The position numbers were made by a program, and so were the translations under genes. This document shows positions 1-5,473 of a stretch of 9,075 bases of DNA, one piece after another. Under the pieces are notes generated by a model, which saw only the letters and a program-made list of their open reading frames with translations, did not search any database and was not told the origin of the DNA. The stretch is from contig DASZCR010000231.1 in NCBI GenBank assembly GCA_035942915.1, forward strand, positions 1 through 9,075. Direction: 5' to 3'. The number at the start of each line of letters is the position of its first letter. Position 1 is the first letter of the stretch. Source of the stretch: DASZCR01 sp035942915. GTDB taxonomy: Bacteria > Acidobacteriota > Blastocatellia > Pyrinomonadales > Pyrinomonadaceae.

Positions 1-330
1 CTGACAGACGATGCGCCGCGCTTCGACCTCATCGCCTCCAACCCGCCTTACGTGGCCGAGAAGGACTTGGCGGGGCTGCAACGCGAGGTGCGCGAACATG
101 AGCCGCGCGTGGCGCTGACGCCGGGCGGCGACGGCCTCGGCGTCGTGCGTCGCCTGCTCGCCGAAGCGCCGCGCCATCTATGCGCGGGCGGCTATCTCCT
201 CTTCGAGATTGGCTTCAACCAGCACGAGGCGGTGCATCGTCTGATAGACACTGCGCGCTGGACGCTCCTCGACATACACAAGGACTTGCAGGGAATCCCG
301 CGCACCGTCGCCCTCAAACTCAACGAGTAG
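1..330 (+). CDS. prmC: Peptide chain release factor N5-glutamine methyltransferase, C-terminal part (5' end outside the window)
   Basis: This is the last 109 residues of PrmC (HemK), open from base 1 in frame 1 and ending at TAG 328-330. PrmC transfers a methyl group from S-adenosylmethionine to the glutamine of the GGQ motif in release factors RF1 and RF2, in the cytoplasm. The diagnostic NPPY motif, which holds the target glutamine, is visible at bases 40-51, preceded by the FDLIASN strand. Next come a GGDGLG segment (bases 124-141), a GGYLLFEIGF strand and the family's usual ending, DLQGIPRTVALKL. The N-terminal substrate domain and the first SAM-binding motif lie upstream of the window. 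The next gene is murA in the same direction, 138 bases on, but a promoter-like element between them suggests murA need not depend on this transcript. The NPPY motif plus the ending make the call firm. Confidence 0.93.
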   Translation: MTDDAPRFDLIASNPPYVAEKDLAGLQREVREHEPRVALTPGGDGLGVVRRLLAEAPRHLCAGGYLLFEIGFNQHEAVHRLIDTARWTLLDIHKDLQGIPRTVALKLNE

Positions 331-347
331 CCGCGCCGCGCGCCGCG

Positions 348-356
348 TGCTAAAAT
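348..356 (+). promoter_or_regulatory. Candidate extended -10 promoter for murA
   Basis: TGCTAAAAT fits an extended -10 element (TGn followed by TAAAAT, five of six matches to TATAAT). It stands out in an otherwise GC-rich spacer 18 bases after the prmC stop. No good -35 is seen about 17 bases upstream, which an extended -10 can tolerate. Transcription would start near 363, giving murA a leader of about 106 bases that contains the heptad repeats. Confidence 0.45.
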
Positions 357-372
357 CCGGCAAACTTCAAAC

Positions 373-452
373 GGTCAACAGCAATCAGCAATCAGTAAAC
401 AGAGCGCGTCTGCAACCGACTTCAGAATCGTGACTTCAGACTCCTGACGACT
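373..452 (+). repeat. Heptad microrepeats in the murA leader
   Basis: Two runs with 7-base periodicity are seen. The first has AGCAATC at 380-386, AGCAATC at 387-393 and the variant AGTAAAC at 394-400, possibly preceded by GGTCAAC at 373-379. The second has five heptads beginning GA: GACTTCA (418-424), GAATCGT (425-431), GACTTCA (432-438), GACTCCT (439-445) and GACGACT (446-452). The two runs are out of phase with each other. Short tandem heptads of this kind are known in intergenic DNA of cyanobacteria and some other bacteria; their function is unclear. A second heptad family lies at 5361-5455. Confidence 0.6.
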
Positions 453-468
453 GTTTAGTTACTATCTT

Positions 469-1809
469 ATGGACAAATTTCGCATCACCGGCGGGCAGCC
501 GATTCACGGCCGTGTGACCATTAGCGGCGCGAAGAACTCTGCGCTGCCGTGCATCGCCGCAGGGCTACTGACGCCCGAAACCGTCACGCTGCACAACGTC
601 CCTTACGTGCGCGACTGCCTGACGCAGCGCCGCCTGCTCGAAGACCTCGGCGCGACCGTCCTCGTCCCCGACCTGCGGACGTTCAAGATTACGGCCGCCA
701 ACGTCGAACTGTTTGAAGCGCCCTACGAGTTGGTCAAGACGATGCGCGCCTCCGTCCTCGTGCTGGGGCCGCTGCTCGCGCGCTTCGGCAAGGCGAAGGT
801 CTCTCTGCCGGGCGGCTGCGCCATCGGGACGCGACCCATCGACCTGCACCTTGAAGCGCTCAAGCTGCTCGGCGCGGAGGTCAGTCTTGAATCGGGCTAC
901 GTTGTGGCGCGCGCGCCGCGCGGGGGGCGTCTGCGCGGCGCGGAAGTGGAGTTTGAGAAGGTGACGGTGACGGGCACGGAGAATTTGATGATGGCGGGGG
1001 CGCTGGCCGAAGGCCAGACCGTGCTGCGCAACGCCGCGCGCGAACCCGAAATTGTTGACCTCGCCGAACTCTTGAACCGGATGGGCGCGCGTGTGCGCGG
1101 CGCGGGCACGCCCGACGTGACTATCGAAGGCGTCGAGGCGCTCGGCGGAGCGGAGCACACCATCATCCCCGACCGCATCGAGACGGGGACGTTTCTCGTC
1201 GCCGCCGCCATCACCGACGGCGAACTGGAAATCAAGAACTGTCGGCCGGAACACTCGGCCATCGTCATCTCGAAACTGCGCGAGTCGGGCGTCGAAATCG
1301 AGGAGATTAATTCGAGCACGCTGAAGGTGCGCCGCTCGGCGAAGGGCTTGGTGGCGTGCGACGTGACGACCGAGCCGCACCCGCGTTTTCCGACCGACAT
1401 GCAGGCGCAGTACATGGCGCTGATGACACAGGCCGAGGGGCGCGCGCGCATCACCGAGACGATTTTCGAGAACCGCTTTATGCACGCCTCAGAGATGCAG
1501 CGCATGGGCGCGCGCATCATGATTGAAGGCTCGACGGCCGTCGTCGAAGGCCCGTCGCAGTTGATGGGCGCGCGCGTGCAGGCTTCCGACCTCCGCGCCT
1601 CAGCCTGCCTCGTGCTGGCCGGACTCGCCGCGCGCGGCGAAACCATCATCGACCGCGTCTACCACATCGACCGGGGCTACGAAAAGATTGAATCGAAACT
1701 GCGCTCGGTGGGCGCGCAGATAGAACGCGTGCGCGATTCCGTGACCGCGCCGCTCCCGCCCGTCGAAACCATTACGTCGCCGGACGCGGGTGTAGACGTG
1801 AGAGGTTAA
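469..1809 (+). CDS. murA: UDP-N-acetylglucosamine 1-carboxyvinyltransferase (MurA)
   Basis: MurA transfers enolpyruvate from PEP to UDP-GlcNAc, the first committed step of peptidoglycan precursor synthesis, in the cytoplasm. The 446-residue protein has all the family landmarks: Lys22-Asn23 in GAKNSALP, Arg93, the active-site loop PGGCAIGTRPIDLHL with catalytic Cys117 (E. coli Cys115) and Arg122, Asp310 in FPTDMQAQ (E. coli Asp305), Arg376 in DLRASA and Arg402 in HIDRGYE (E. coli Arg397). Because the loop residue is Cys rather than Asp, the enzyme is expected to be sensitive to fosfomycin. It is about 25 residues longer than the usual 417-420; the extra part is a low-complexity, Pro/Thr/Val-rich tail after the conserved GAQIERV. 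The start fits the family N-terminus (MDKFRITGG), but no Shine-Dalgarno sequence precedes it. Only one copy is visible here, so MurA versus the MurA2/MurZ paralogue cannot be settled. Confidence 0.97.
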   Translation: MDKFRITGGQPIHGRVTISGAKNSALPCIAAGLLTPETVTLHNVPYVRDCLTQRRLLEDLGATVLVPDLRTFKITAANVELFEAPYELVKTMRASVLVLGPLLARFGKAKVSLPGGCAIGTRPIDLHLEALKLLGAEVSLESGYVVARAPRGGRLRGAEVEFEKVTVTGTENLMMAGALAEGQTVLRNAAREPEIVDLAELLNRMGARVRGAGTPDVTIEGVEALGGAEHTIIPDRIETGTFLVAAAITDGELEIKNCRPEHSAIVISKLRESGVEIEEINSSTLKVRRSAKGLVACDVTTEPHPRFPTDMQAQYMALMTQAEGRARITETIFENRFMHASEMQRMGARIMIEGSTAVVEGPSQLMGARVQASDLRASACLVLAGLAARGETIIDRVYHIDRGYEKIESKLRSVGAQIERVRDSVTAPLPPVETITSPDAGVDVRG

Positions 1810-1862
1810 ACGACCATTGCGGTGCGTCCGGAGTGTTGATACAGTCCTTCGCGACAGAGTTC

Positions 1863-1867
1863 GGAGG
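1863..1867 (+). promoter_or_regulatory. Ribosome binding site of the antitoxin gene, pointing at an ATA codon
   Basis: GGAGG is a full Shine-Dalgarno core. Seven bases downstream, at the normal start distance, lies ATA (1875-1877), in frame with the antitoxin. The nearer ATG at 1868-1870 touches the GGAGG and is in another frame that stops at 1886-1888. The first conventional in-frame start, GTG at 1899, is 31 bases away and has no ribosome binding site of its own. Confidence 0.6.
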
Positions 1868-1898
1868 ATGATTTATAAGCTCAACTGAAATCCAGTAC

Positions 1899-2084
1899 GT
1901 GTCGGACGAAAGTGGAAACCCGGTCGGGGTCATCGTGCCCATCGAACTGTGGCGGGAGATAGAGTCAGAGAGGGAGACGGCCTACTTGCTCAAAAGCGAA
2001 AACATGAGACGCCGCCTCCTCGCGGCCAAAGAACGACAGGACGGAGTCCCTTTCGAGGAAGCTCGTGAGAAGCTTGGAGTTTGA
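1899..2084 (+). CDS. Phd/YefM-type antitoxin of a type II toxin-antitoxin pair (start codon uncertain)
   Basis: This small protein (61 residues from GTG 1899, 69 if it begins at ATA 1875) lies directly upstream of, and overlaps by 20 bases, a YoeB-like toxin gene, the usual order for such pairs. The segment ESERETAYLLKSENMRRRLL resembles the YefM stretch that leads into the toxin-binding helix (ETAYLL followed by a short linker and a helix). In this family the antitoxin wraps the toxin and represses its own operon through its N-terminal part. In-frame codons upstream of the GTG continue a plausible N-terminus (SSTEIQY, then VSDESG), so the real protein probably began near 1875 and has lost an ATG. 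If only GTG 1899 is used, part of the N-terminal dimerisation and DNA-binding region is missing. The family call rests on context and the ETAYLL segment. RelB-like or unnamed antitoxin families remain possible. Confidence 0.7.
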   Translation: MSDESGNPVGVIVPIELWREIESERETAYLLKSENMRRRLLAAKERQDGVPFEEAREKLGV

Positions 2085-2321
2085 CCCGGCGGCGTTCGAG
2101 GATTTGGCGTGGTGGGTGGAGAACGACCGCCAGAAGGCTCAACGCATCGTCGACTTAATCAGAGATGTACAGCGCGAGCCGTTCAAGGGCATAGGCAAGC
2201 CTGAGCCTTTAAAGCACGAGTTACAGGGCTGCTGTCGCGTCGCATAGACCGCGAGCATCGCCTCGTTTATCAGGTGAGTAAGGATAAAATCAGAATACTG
2301 GCTTGCAGGTATCATTATTGA
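2065..2321 (+). pseudogene. yoeB-like: YoeB/Txe-family mRNA interferase toxin, frameshifted
   Basis: YoeB toxins bind the ribosome and cut mRNA at the A site. Translation from GTG 2065 gives a good YoeB N-terminal half (SLEFDPAAFEDLAWWVEND, then GIGKPEPLKHELQGC) but stops at TAG 2245-2247 after 60 residues. From 2235 the -1 frame continues the family perfectly: SRRIDREHRLVYQVSKDKIR, then ILACRYHY, ending at TGA 2319-2321. E. coli YoeB has FWSRRI at the junction and also ends CRYHY. One missing G (TGC TG- TCG, near 2234/2235) explains the break; restored, the protein would be 85 residues against 84 in E. coli. The frame kept contains the equivalent of catalytic Glu46, but Arg65 and His83-Tyr84 lie beyond the stop, so the 60-residue product should be inactive. 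The GTG start lies within the antitoxin gene, 4 bases after GAGGAA, implying coupled translation. A base-calling error is the main alternative to true decay. Confidence 0.85.
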
Positions 2322-2325
2322 AACT

Positions 2326-2676
2326 ATGTCTGAACAGAACTGCCTCTTCTGCAAAATAGTCGCGGGCGAGATAGCCGCCGACATCGTCCACAGCGACGAG
2401 CAGACGGTCGCCTTCCGCGATATCAGCCCGCAAGCTCCCGTCCACGTCCTCGTCATCCCGCGCGCGCATCTCGCCTCTCTCCATGAGGCCGCGCAAAGAG
2501 ACGACGCTCCGCTTGACCGGCTGTTGCGCGCCGCCGCGCGCGTGGCGCAGCAGGAAGGCTTATCAGAGAGCGGCTATCGCACCGTCATCAACACGGGCGC
2601 GGGCGCAGGTCAATCGGTCTTCCACCTCCACCTACACGTCCTCGGCGGTCGCGCGCTCAGTTGGCCTCCGGGCTAA
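2326..2676 (+). CDS. HIT-family (HINT-like) purine nucleoside phosphoramidase/nucleotide hydrolase
   Basis: This 116-residue protein matches bacterial HinT/HINT enzymes, which hydrolyse adenosine phosphoramidates and related aminoacyl adenylates in the cytoplasm. The histidine triad is HLHLHVL, with His100, His102 and His104; His102 corresponds to the nucleophile. The family's FRDISPQAPVHVLVIPR strand-turn (residues 30-46), Asn89 and the closing GGRxLxWPPG are all present. An N-terminal CLFCKI (Cys6, Cys9), with His48 in the IPRAH segment, may bind zinc as in many bacterial members. The start ATG lies 4 bases after the restored stop of the toxin reading frame and has no clear Shine-Dalgarno, so the gene may have been read as part of the toxin-antitoxin transcript. 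It converges with the AI-2E gene, whose end is 41 bases away; no hairpin terminator is seen between them. The substrate in this organism is unknown. Confidence 0.93.
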   Translation: MSEQNCLFCKIVAGEIAADIVHSDEQTVAFRDISPQAPVHVLVIPRAHLASLHEAAQRDDAPLDRLLRAAARVAQQEGLSESGYRTVINTGAGAGQSVFHLHLHVLGGRALSWPPG

Positions 2677-2717
2677 CGCCGCAGCAGAACGCGCCCGCTG
2701 CATCCGCGCGCACACAT

Positions 2718-3878
2718 TCAACCCACAAGGTCGACGGGGCGCGCCTCCGCTTCGGCAGAGGCGTCCACTTTCTCTTCTTTCCTCTCGTTCGCCTCTTCGG
2801 CCTTCGCCACCTTCTCTTCCTTCAACAACGAAGTCTCGTAGTTGACCTCTCCGACGAGCGTCTCCATTACGGCCTTGGCGAAGCCGAGGATGGCCGGGCC
2901 GAGCACGATGCCGGGCAGGCCGAAGGTGTAGACGCCGGAGACGAGCGCGACGAGCATCCAGTAGAAATTGAAACGGCGTGCGCCGCGTGCCGCCAGTCGC
3001 GGACGCAGCAGCAACGAAGAGGAGAGCGTCAGAGTGATGCCGACGAGCATGTAGATGGCCGCGCTCGTCGGCGCGTCCTGAAAGACCAGCAGGTAGATGC
3101 TGACGGGGATGTAGACCGCCCACTCGCCGAGCAGCGGGAAGAAGCCGATGAGGAACGTGACGATGGCGAGCACGACCGCCAGCGGGACGCCGAAGACGAA
3201 GTTGAGCACAAGTATCACGATGGCTTTGATGGCCTGGTCAACGAGAACTGCGAAGAGCGCGCCGCGCAGCGCCCCGCCGACGTTGACCGTCAAGCGTTCG
3301 TAGAGCGGCAGAAAATCGCCGGGCACGCGCACCTTGATGTAGCTCGCCAGACGAACGCGCTGCGTCAGCACGTAGAACATCGTGAAGAAGAAGATTGAGG
3401 CTGAGGCCAGAATCAAAGCCGACTGGCTGCGCAAGCCCTGTATCGCTTCGCCCGAACGCATCAACGCCTCGCCGAAAGCCAGTTTCAGACCCCGCCGCGT
3501 GTTCTCGACCTGCACGTAGTTGCCGAGCGCCTCGCTGATGCGCAGGATGATGTCGTCCTTCTTCTCCTGCACGAAGGTCGAGTAACCGGATAACTCGTAC
3601 CACGCGTAGCTCGCCACCAGCACGAGCGGCACGACGATGAGAGCCATCGTAATCAGCGCGCTTCCCGCACGCGCCCCCAGACGCCGCTCCAGACGCTCCT
3701 GCACGGGCAGCAGGTAGCCGCCCGCCACCACGCCGAGCAGCAGCGCGACCATCACCTTGCCGACCAGCATCAGAAACAGTGCGACGGCCAGAAGCGTCGC
3801 CACGCCGTAGACGAGGATGCGCTTGGCGTCGCCGATGGTCAGTTCATTGAGCCGCTTCAAATCGTTGTTGTCGTTCAT
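2718..3878 (-). CDS. AI-2E family transporter (PF01594-type membrane protein)
   Basis: This is a 386-residue polytopic inner-membrane protein. Hydrophobic segments lie near residues 21-40, 42-57 and 73-92. A long amphipathic stretch follows (about 95-150), then further segments from about 155 to the C-terminal third. The sequence FGVPLAVVLAIVTFLIGFFP followed by LLGEWAVYIPVSIYLL, and later GVYTFGLPGIVLGPAILG, are hallmarks of the AI-2E transporter family (formerly UPF0118, E. coli YdiK/PerM/TqsA). Members have been linked to autoinducer-2 export or to Na+/H+ antiport; the substrate cannot be told from sequence. The C-terminal 34 residues (353-386) form a strongly charged Lys/Glu/Ala tail absent from short family members. 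I chose ATG 3878; an in-frame TTG two codons earlier (3884) is possible. Neither has a clear Shine-Dalgarno. The gene is transcribed away from the gntR operon and towards the HIT gene. Confidence 0.9.
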   Translation of the reverse strand: MNDNNDLKRLNELTIGDAKRILVYGVATLLAVALFLMLVGKVMVALLLGVVAGGYLLPVQERLERRLGARAGSALITMALIVVPLVLVASYAWYELSGYSTFVQEKKDDIILRISEALGNYVQVENTRRGLKLAFGEALMRSGEAIQGLRSQSALILASASIFFFTMFYVLTQRVRLASYIKVRVPGDFLPLYERLTVNVGGALRGALFAVLVDQAIKAIVILVLNFVFGVPLAVVLAIVTFLIGFFPLLGEWAVYIPVSIYLLVFQDAPTSAAIYMLVGITLTLSSSLLLRPRLAARGARRFNFYWMLVALVSGVYTFGLPGIVLGPAILGFAKAVMETLVGEVNYETSLLKEEKVAKAEEANERKEEKVDASAEAEARPVDLVG

Positions 3879-3891
3879 CTTCAAACCACAA

Positions 3892-3900
3892 ACTATATCA
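3892..3900 (-). promoter_or_regulatory. Candidate extended -10 promoter for the AI-2E gene (near-leaderless)
   Basis: Read on the minus strand this is TGATATAGT: a TGn extension followed by TATAGT, five of six matches to TATAAT. No matching -35 lies at 17 bases; a TTGAAG is 21 bases upstream. The start of transcription would fall near 3885, only about 7 bases before ATG 3878, which would explain why no Shine-Dalgarno is seen. Confidence 0.4.
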
Positions 3901-3948
3901 CCCGCCCCTTGTCATCTCCTTCAAGTTTTCGTCACCAAAAAAATTCTC

Positions 3949-3977
3949 TTGACAAACTCGATGGCCGGGAGGATAGT
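3949..3977 (+). promoter_or_regulatory. Sigma-70-type promoter of the gntR-ABC operon
   Basis: A perfect -35 box TTGACA (3949-3954), a 17-base spacer and a -10 box GATAGT (3972-3977, four of six matches) form a near-consensus vegetative promoter. Transcription would start close to 3984, inside the palindrome at 3981-4004, leaving a leader of about 29 bases before ATG 4013. A strong promoter overlapped by an operator is the expected design for a repressed operon. Confidence 0.7.
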
Positions 3978-3980
3978 GCC

Positions 3981-4004
3981 ATTGTACTAGTTCAATAGTA
4001 CAAT
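3981..4004 (+). promoter_or_regulatory. Palindromic operator for the GntR (YtrA-type) repressor
   Basis: Perfect 9-base arms ATTGTACTA (3981-3989) and TAGTACAAT (3996-4004) flank a 6-base spacer GTTCAA. The site begins 3 bases after the -10 box, covers the predicted transcription start and ends 8 bases before the gntR ATG. GntR proteins bind such dyads as dimers, and YtrA-subfamily operators are typically long palindromes directly upstream of the regulator gene. Autorepression by the adjacent GntR protein is therefore the simplest reading. In RNA the same arms could pair near the start codon. Confidence 0.8.
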
Positions 4005-4012
4005 TTGAAAAT

Positions 4013-4453
4013 ATGTTTTTTAAGCCTAACCAAACGTCGGGAGTGCCCATCTACGTGCAGTTGATGGAGCAGGTCAAGCACGCGGTCGAGACGGGCGCGC
4101 TGCGTGCGGGCGACCAATTGCCGCCGATTAGGAAGGTGGCCGAAGACCTCGTCGTCAATCCGAACACGGTGGCGAAGGTCTATCGAGAGCTTGAGCACGA
4201 GGGGGTCATCGAGTTGCGGCACGGGGCGGGCGCATTCGTCACGGCCGGGGCGGCCGAATCCGAGCCGCCGTCGGCGCGTGCGGAGCGTCTGCGCAAGGCG
4301 CAAGCGGTCGTGCGCGGCGCGGCGACGAGGCTCGACGCGCTCGGTCTGAGCGAGGAGGAGATGCGCCGTCTCTTCGAGGGAGAGTTGACGCGTCTGCGCG
4401 TCGAGGGTGCGGCCGATGAAGAGGCCGAGACGACGACGAGGAAGCGAGGTTGA
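4013..4453 (+). CDS. GntR-family transcriptional regulator, YtrA subfamily
   Basis: This 146-residue repressor has an N-terminal GntR winged helix-turn-helix at about residues 11-77: VPIYVQLMEQVKHAVETG, GDQLPPIRKVAEDL, the recognition-helix region NPNTVAKVYRELEHEGVI and the wing RHGAGAFV. The short C-terminal region (about 70 residues, helical, rich in Arg and Glu) has no metabolite-binding FadR or HutC domain. That short form defines the YtrA subfamily, whose members usually control neighbouring ABC transporters, often in response to envelope-active compounds. It is the first gene of an operon: its TGA is 6 bases before the ABC ATPase start. The start ATG has no Shine-Dalgarno because the palindrome fills that space. 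MFFKPNQTSGVPIY is a normal YtrA-type N-terminus, so the start is likely right. The inducing signal is unknown. Confidence 0.93.
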   Translation: MFFKPNQTSGVPIYVQLMEQVKHAVETGALRAGDQLPPIRKVAEDLVVNPNTVAKVYRELEHEGVIELRHGAGAFVTAGAAESEPPSARAERLRKAQAVVRGAATRLDALGLSEEEMRRLFEGELTRLRVEGAADEEAETTTRKRG

Positions 4454-4459
4454 GAGGCG

Positions 4460-5371
4460 ATGACTGCGGAACTTGCGATTGAGACGAAGGCGCTGGTGAA
4501 GCGTTACGGCCGCGTCGAGGCGGTCAGCGGGTTAGACCTCGCCGTGCCGCGCGGCTCGATTTACGGATTCCTCGGACGCAACGGCGCGGGCAAGTCGACG
4601 ACGATTAAGATGCTGCTCGGCATGGCGCGTCCGAGCGGGGGCGCGGGGCGCGTCCTCGGCGAATCAATCGTGGACGCGGGCGCGAGTGTCGAGATACGGC
4701 GGCGCACGGGCTTCGTCAGCGAAGACAAAGGGCTTTACGACTACATGACGGTCGGGCAGATGATTAACTTCGCGCGCCCGTTCTTCCCGCGCTGGCAGAA
4801 GGAACTGGAAACGAGGCTGCTGCGCTCGTTCGAGTTGCCGGAGGGGCGCAAGGTGCGCGCGCTCTCGAAGGGGATGCGGACGAAGCTGGCGTTACTGCTG
4901 GCACTGGCACGCGGCGCCGAGTTGCTGATTCTCGACGAACCGACCGAGGGGCTTGACCCGGCGATGATTGAAGAGGTGCTCTCGACGCTCGTCCGGCTCG
5001 CGGCCGAACGCGAACTGACCATCTTCTTCTCGTCGCACCAGATTGCCGAAGTCGAACAGGTGGCCGACCGCGTGCTCATCGTCAATCGTGGCCGCGCGGT
5101 CGTCGAAGGCGCACTCGACGACTTGAAGGAGAACTACCGTCGCGTCAACGTCGTCTTCGGCGAGGGCGCGCCGCCTGCGTCCGAGTTGTCTTTCGCCACG
5201 CCGGGCGTCGAGCGCATGAGCCGCGACGGGCGCTGGCTCTCTCTGCTCGTCAGCGCCAACGCCGAGCGCATCGCGCTTGAGGCGCGCACGACCGGCGCAG
5301 TCTCAGCCGAAGTCGTCCCCGTCACGCTGAGAGAGATTTTCCTCGATAGCGTTAAAGAGGGTGATGGGTGA
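4460..5371 (+). CDS. ABC transporter ATP-binding protein (YtrB-like)
   Basis: This 303-residue ATPase powers the membrane partner encoded next. Walker A is GRNGAGKST (residues 39-47). The region where the Q-loop normally sits reads VSEDKGLYDYMTV, with Glu88, a form common in YtrB/bacitracin-type exporters. The signature is LSKGM (135-139), a degenerate form typical of this group. Walker B is LLILDEP (155-161) with Glu160, the D-loop is GLDP, and the H-loop is His193 in SSHQ. A C-terminal accessory region of about 100 residues follows, as in drug and peptide exporters. The start ATG is preceded by GAGAGG at a good distance and lies 6 bases after gntR. The stop codon falls inside the heptad-repeat array, so the last residues (GDG) are encoded by repeat sequence. 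Substrate unknown; export is inferred from the ABC-2 partner and the absence of a binding protein. Confidence 0.95.
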   Translation: MTAELAIETKALVKRYGRVEAVSGLDLAVPRGSIYGFLGRNGAGKSTTIKMLLGMARPSGGAGRVLGESIVDAGASVEIRRRTGFVSEDKGLYDYMTVGQMINFARPFFPRWQKELETRLLRSFELPEGRKVRALSKGMRTKLALLLALARGAELLILDEPTEGLDPAMIEEVLSTLVRLAAERELTIFFSSHQIAEVEQVADRVLIVNRGRAVVEGALDDLKENYRRVNVVFGEGAPPASELSFATPGVERMSRDGRWLSLLVSANAERIALEARTTGAVSAEVVPVTLREIFLDSVKEGDG

Positions 5372-5455
5372 TAGGAAGTCTGTGATGGGTGATAGGTGAT
5401 AGGTGATGGGAGAAGACAGGATTTGTCCTATCACCCATCACCCATCACCTATCAC
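5361..5455 (+). repeat. Inverted array of heptad repeats (GTGATRG) forming a long hairpin
   Basis: The left side has GTGATGG (5361), GTGATAG (5368), an odd heptad GAAGTCT (5375), then GTGATGG (5382), GTGATAG (5389), GTGATAG (5396) and GTGATGG (5403), all in one 7-base phase. The right side carries four heptads in the opposite orientation: CCTATCA (5427), CCCATCA (5434), CCCATCA (5441) and CCTATCA (5448). Bases 5382-5410 pair with 5427-5455 as a 29-base-pair stem with two G-U and two A-C positions and a 16-base loop. The array overlaps the end of the ATPase gene and finishes 6 bases before the permease ribosome binding site. Confidence 0.85.
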
Positions 5456-5461
5456 TTGAAT

Positions 5462-5466
5462 GGAGG
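5462..5466 (+). promoter_or_regulatory. Ribosome binding site that fixes the permease start
   Basis: GGAGG, 7 bases before ATG 5474. The reading frame stays open upstream to a GTG at 5396, but that stretch is repeat DNA encoding an unlikely peptide (SYHPSPITYH), so this site decides for ATG 5474. The site sits just outside the foot of the heptad hairpin. Confidence 0.8.
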
Positions 5467-5473
5467 TGTCGTG

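Noticed and set aside
565..1485. Open frame of 306 codons on the minus strand across murA
   Set aside because: It lies wholly antisense to a certain murA. Its product is rich in Arg, His, Ala and Gln as expected from reading GC-rich coding DNA backwards, and it shows no known motif.
1831..1864. Possible promoter (TTGATA) upstream of the antitoxin
   Set aside because: No acceptable -10 box is found at 16-18 bases; matches are no better than chance.
2677..2717. Possible bidirectional terminator between the convergent HIT and AI-2E genes
   Set aside because: The 41 bases contain no convincing inverted repeat and no T-run on either strand.
2661..3398. Open frame of 245 codons on the plus strand across the AI-2E gene
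   Set aside because: It is antisense to a well-supported membrane protein, and the Asp/Glu/Arg/Gln-rich product is the usual mirror of hydrophobic codons.
5361..5455. Heptad array considered as a CRISPR array or a factor-independent terminator
   Set aside because: There are no spacers and the units are only 7 bases. The stem is not followed by a T-run, and genes of the same operon continue downstream.
5396..5473. GTG start for the permease 26 codons upstream
   Set aside because: The added peptide is encoded by heptad-repeat DNA and the GTG sits within a hairpin arm. ATG 5474 has GGAGG at 7 bases.
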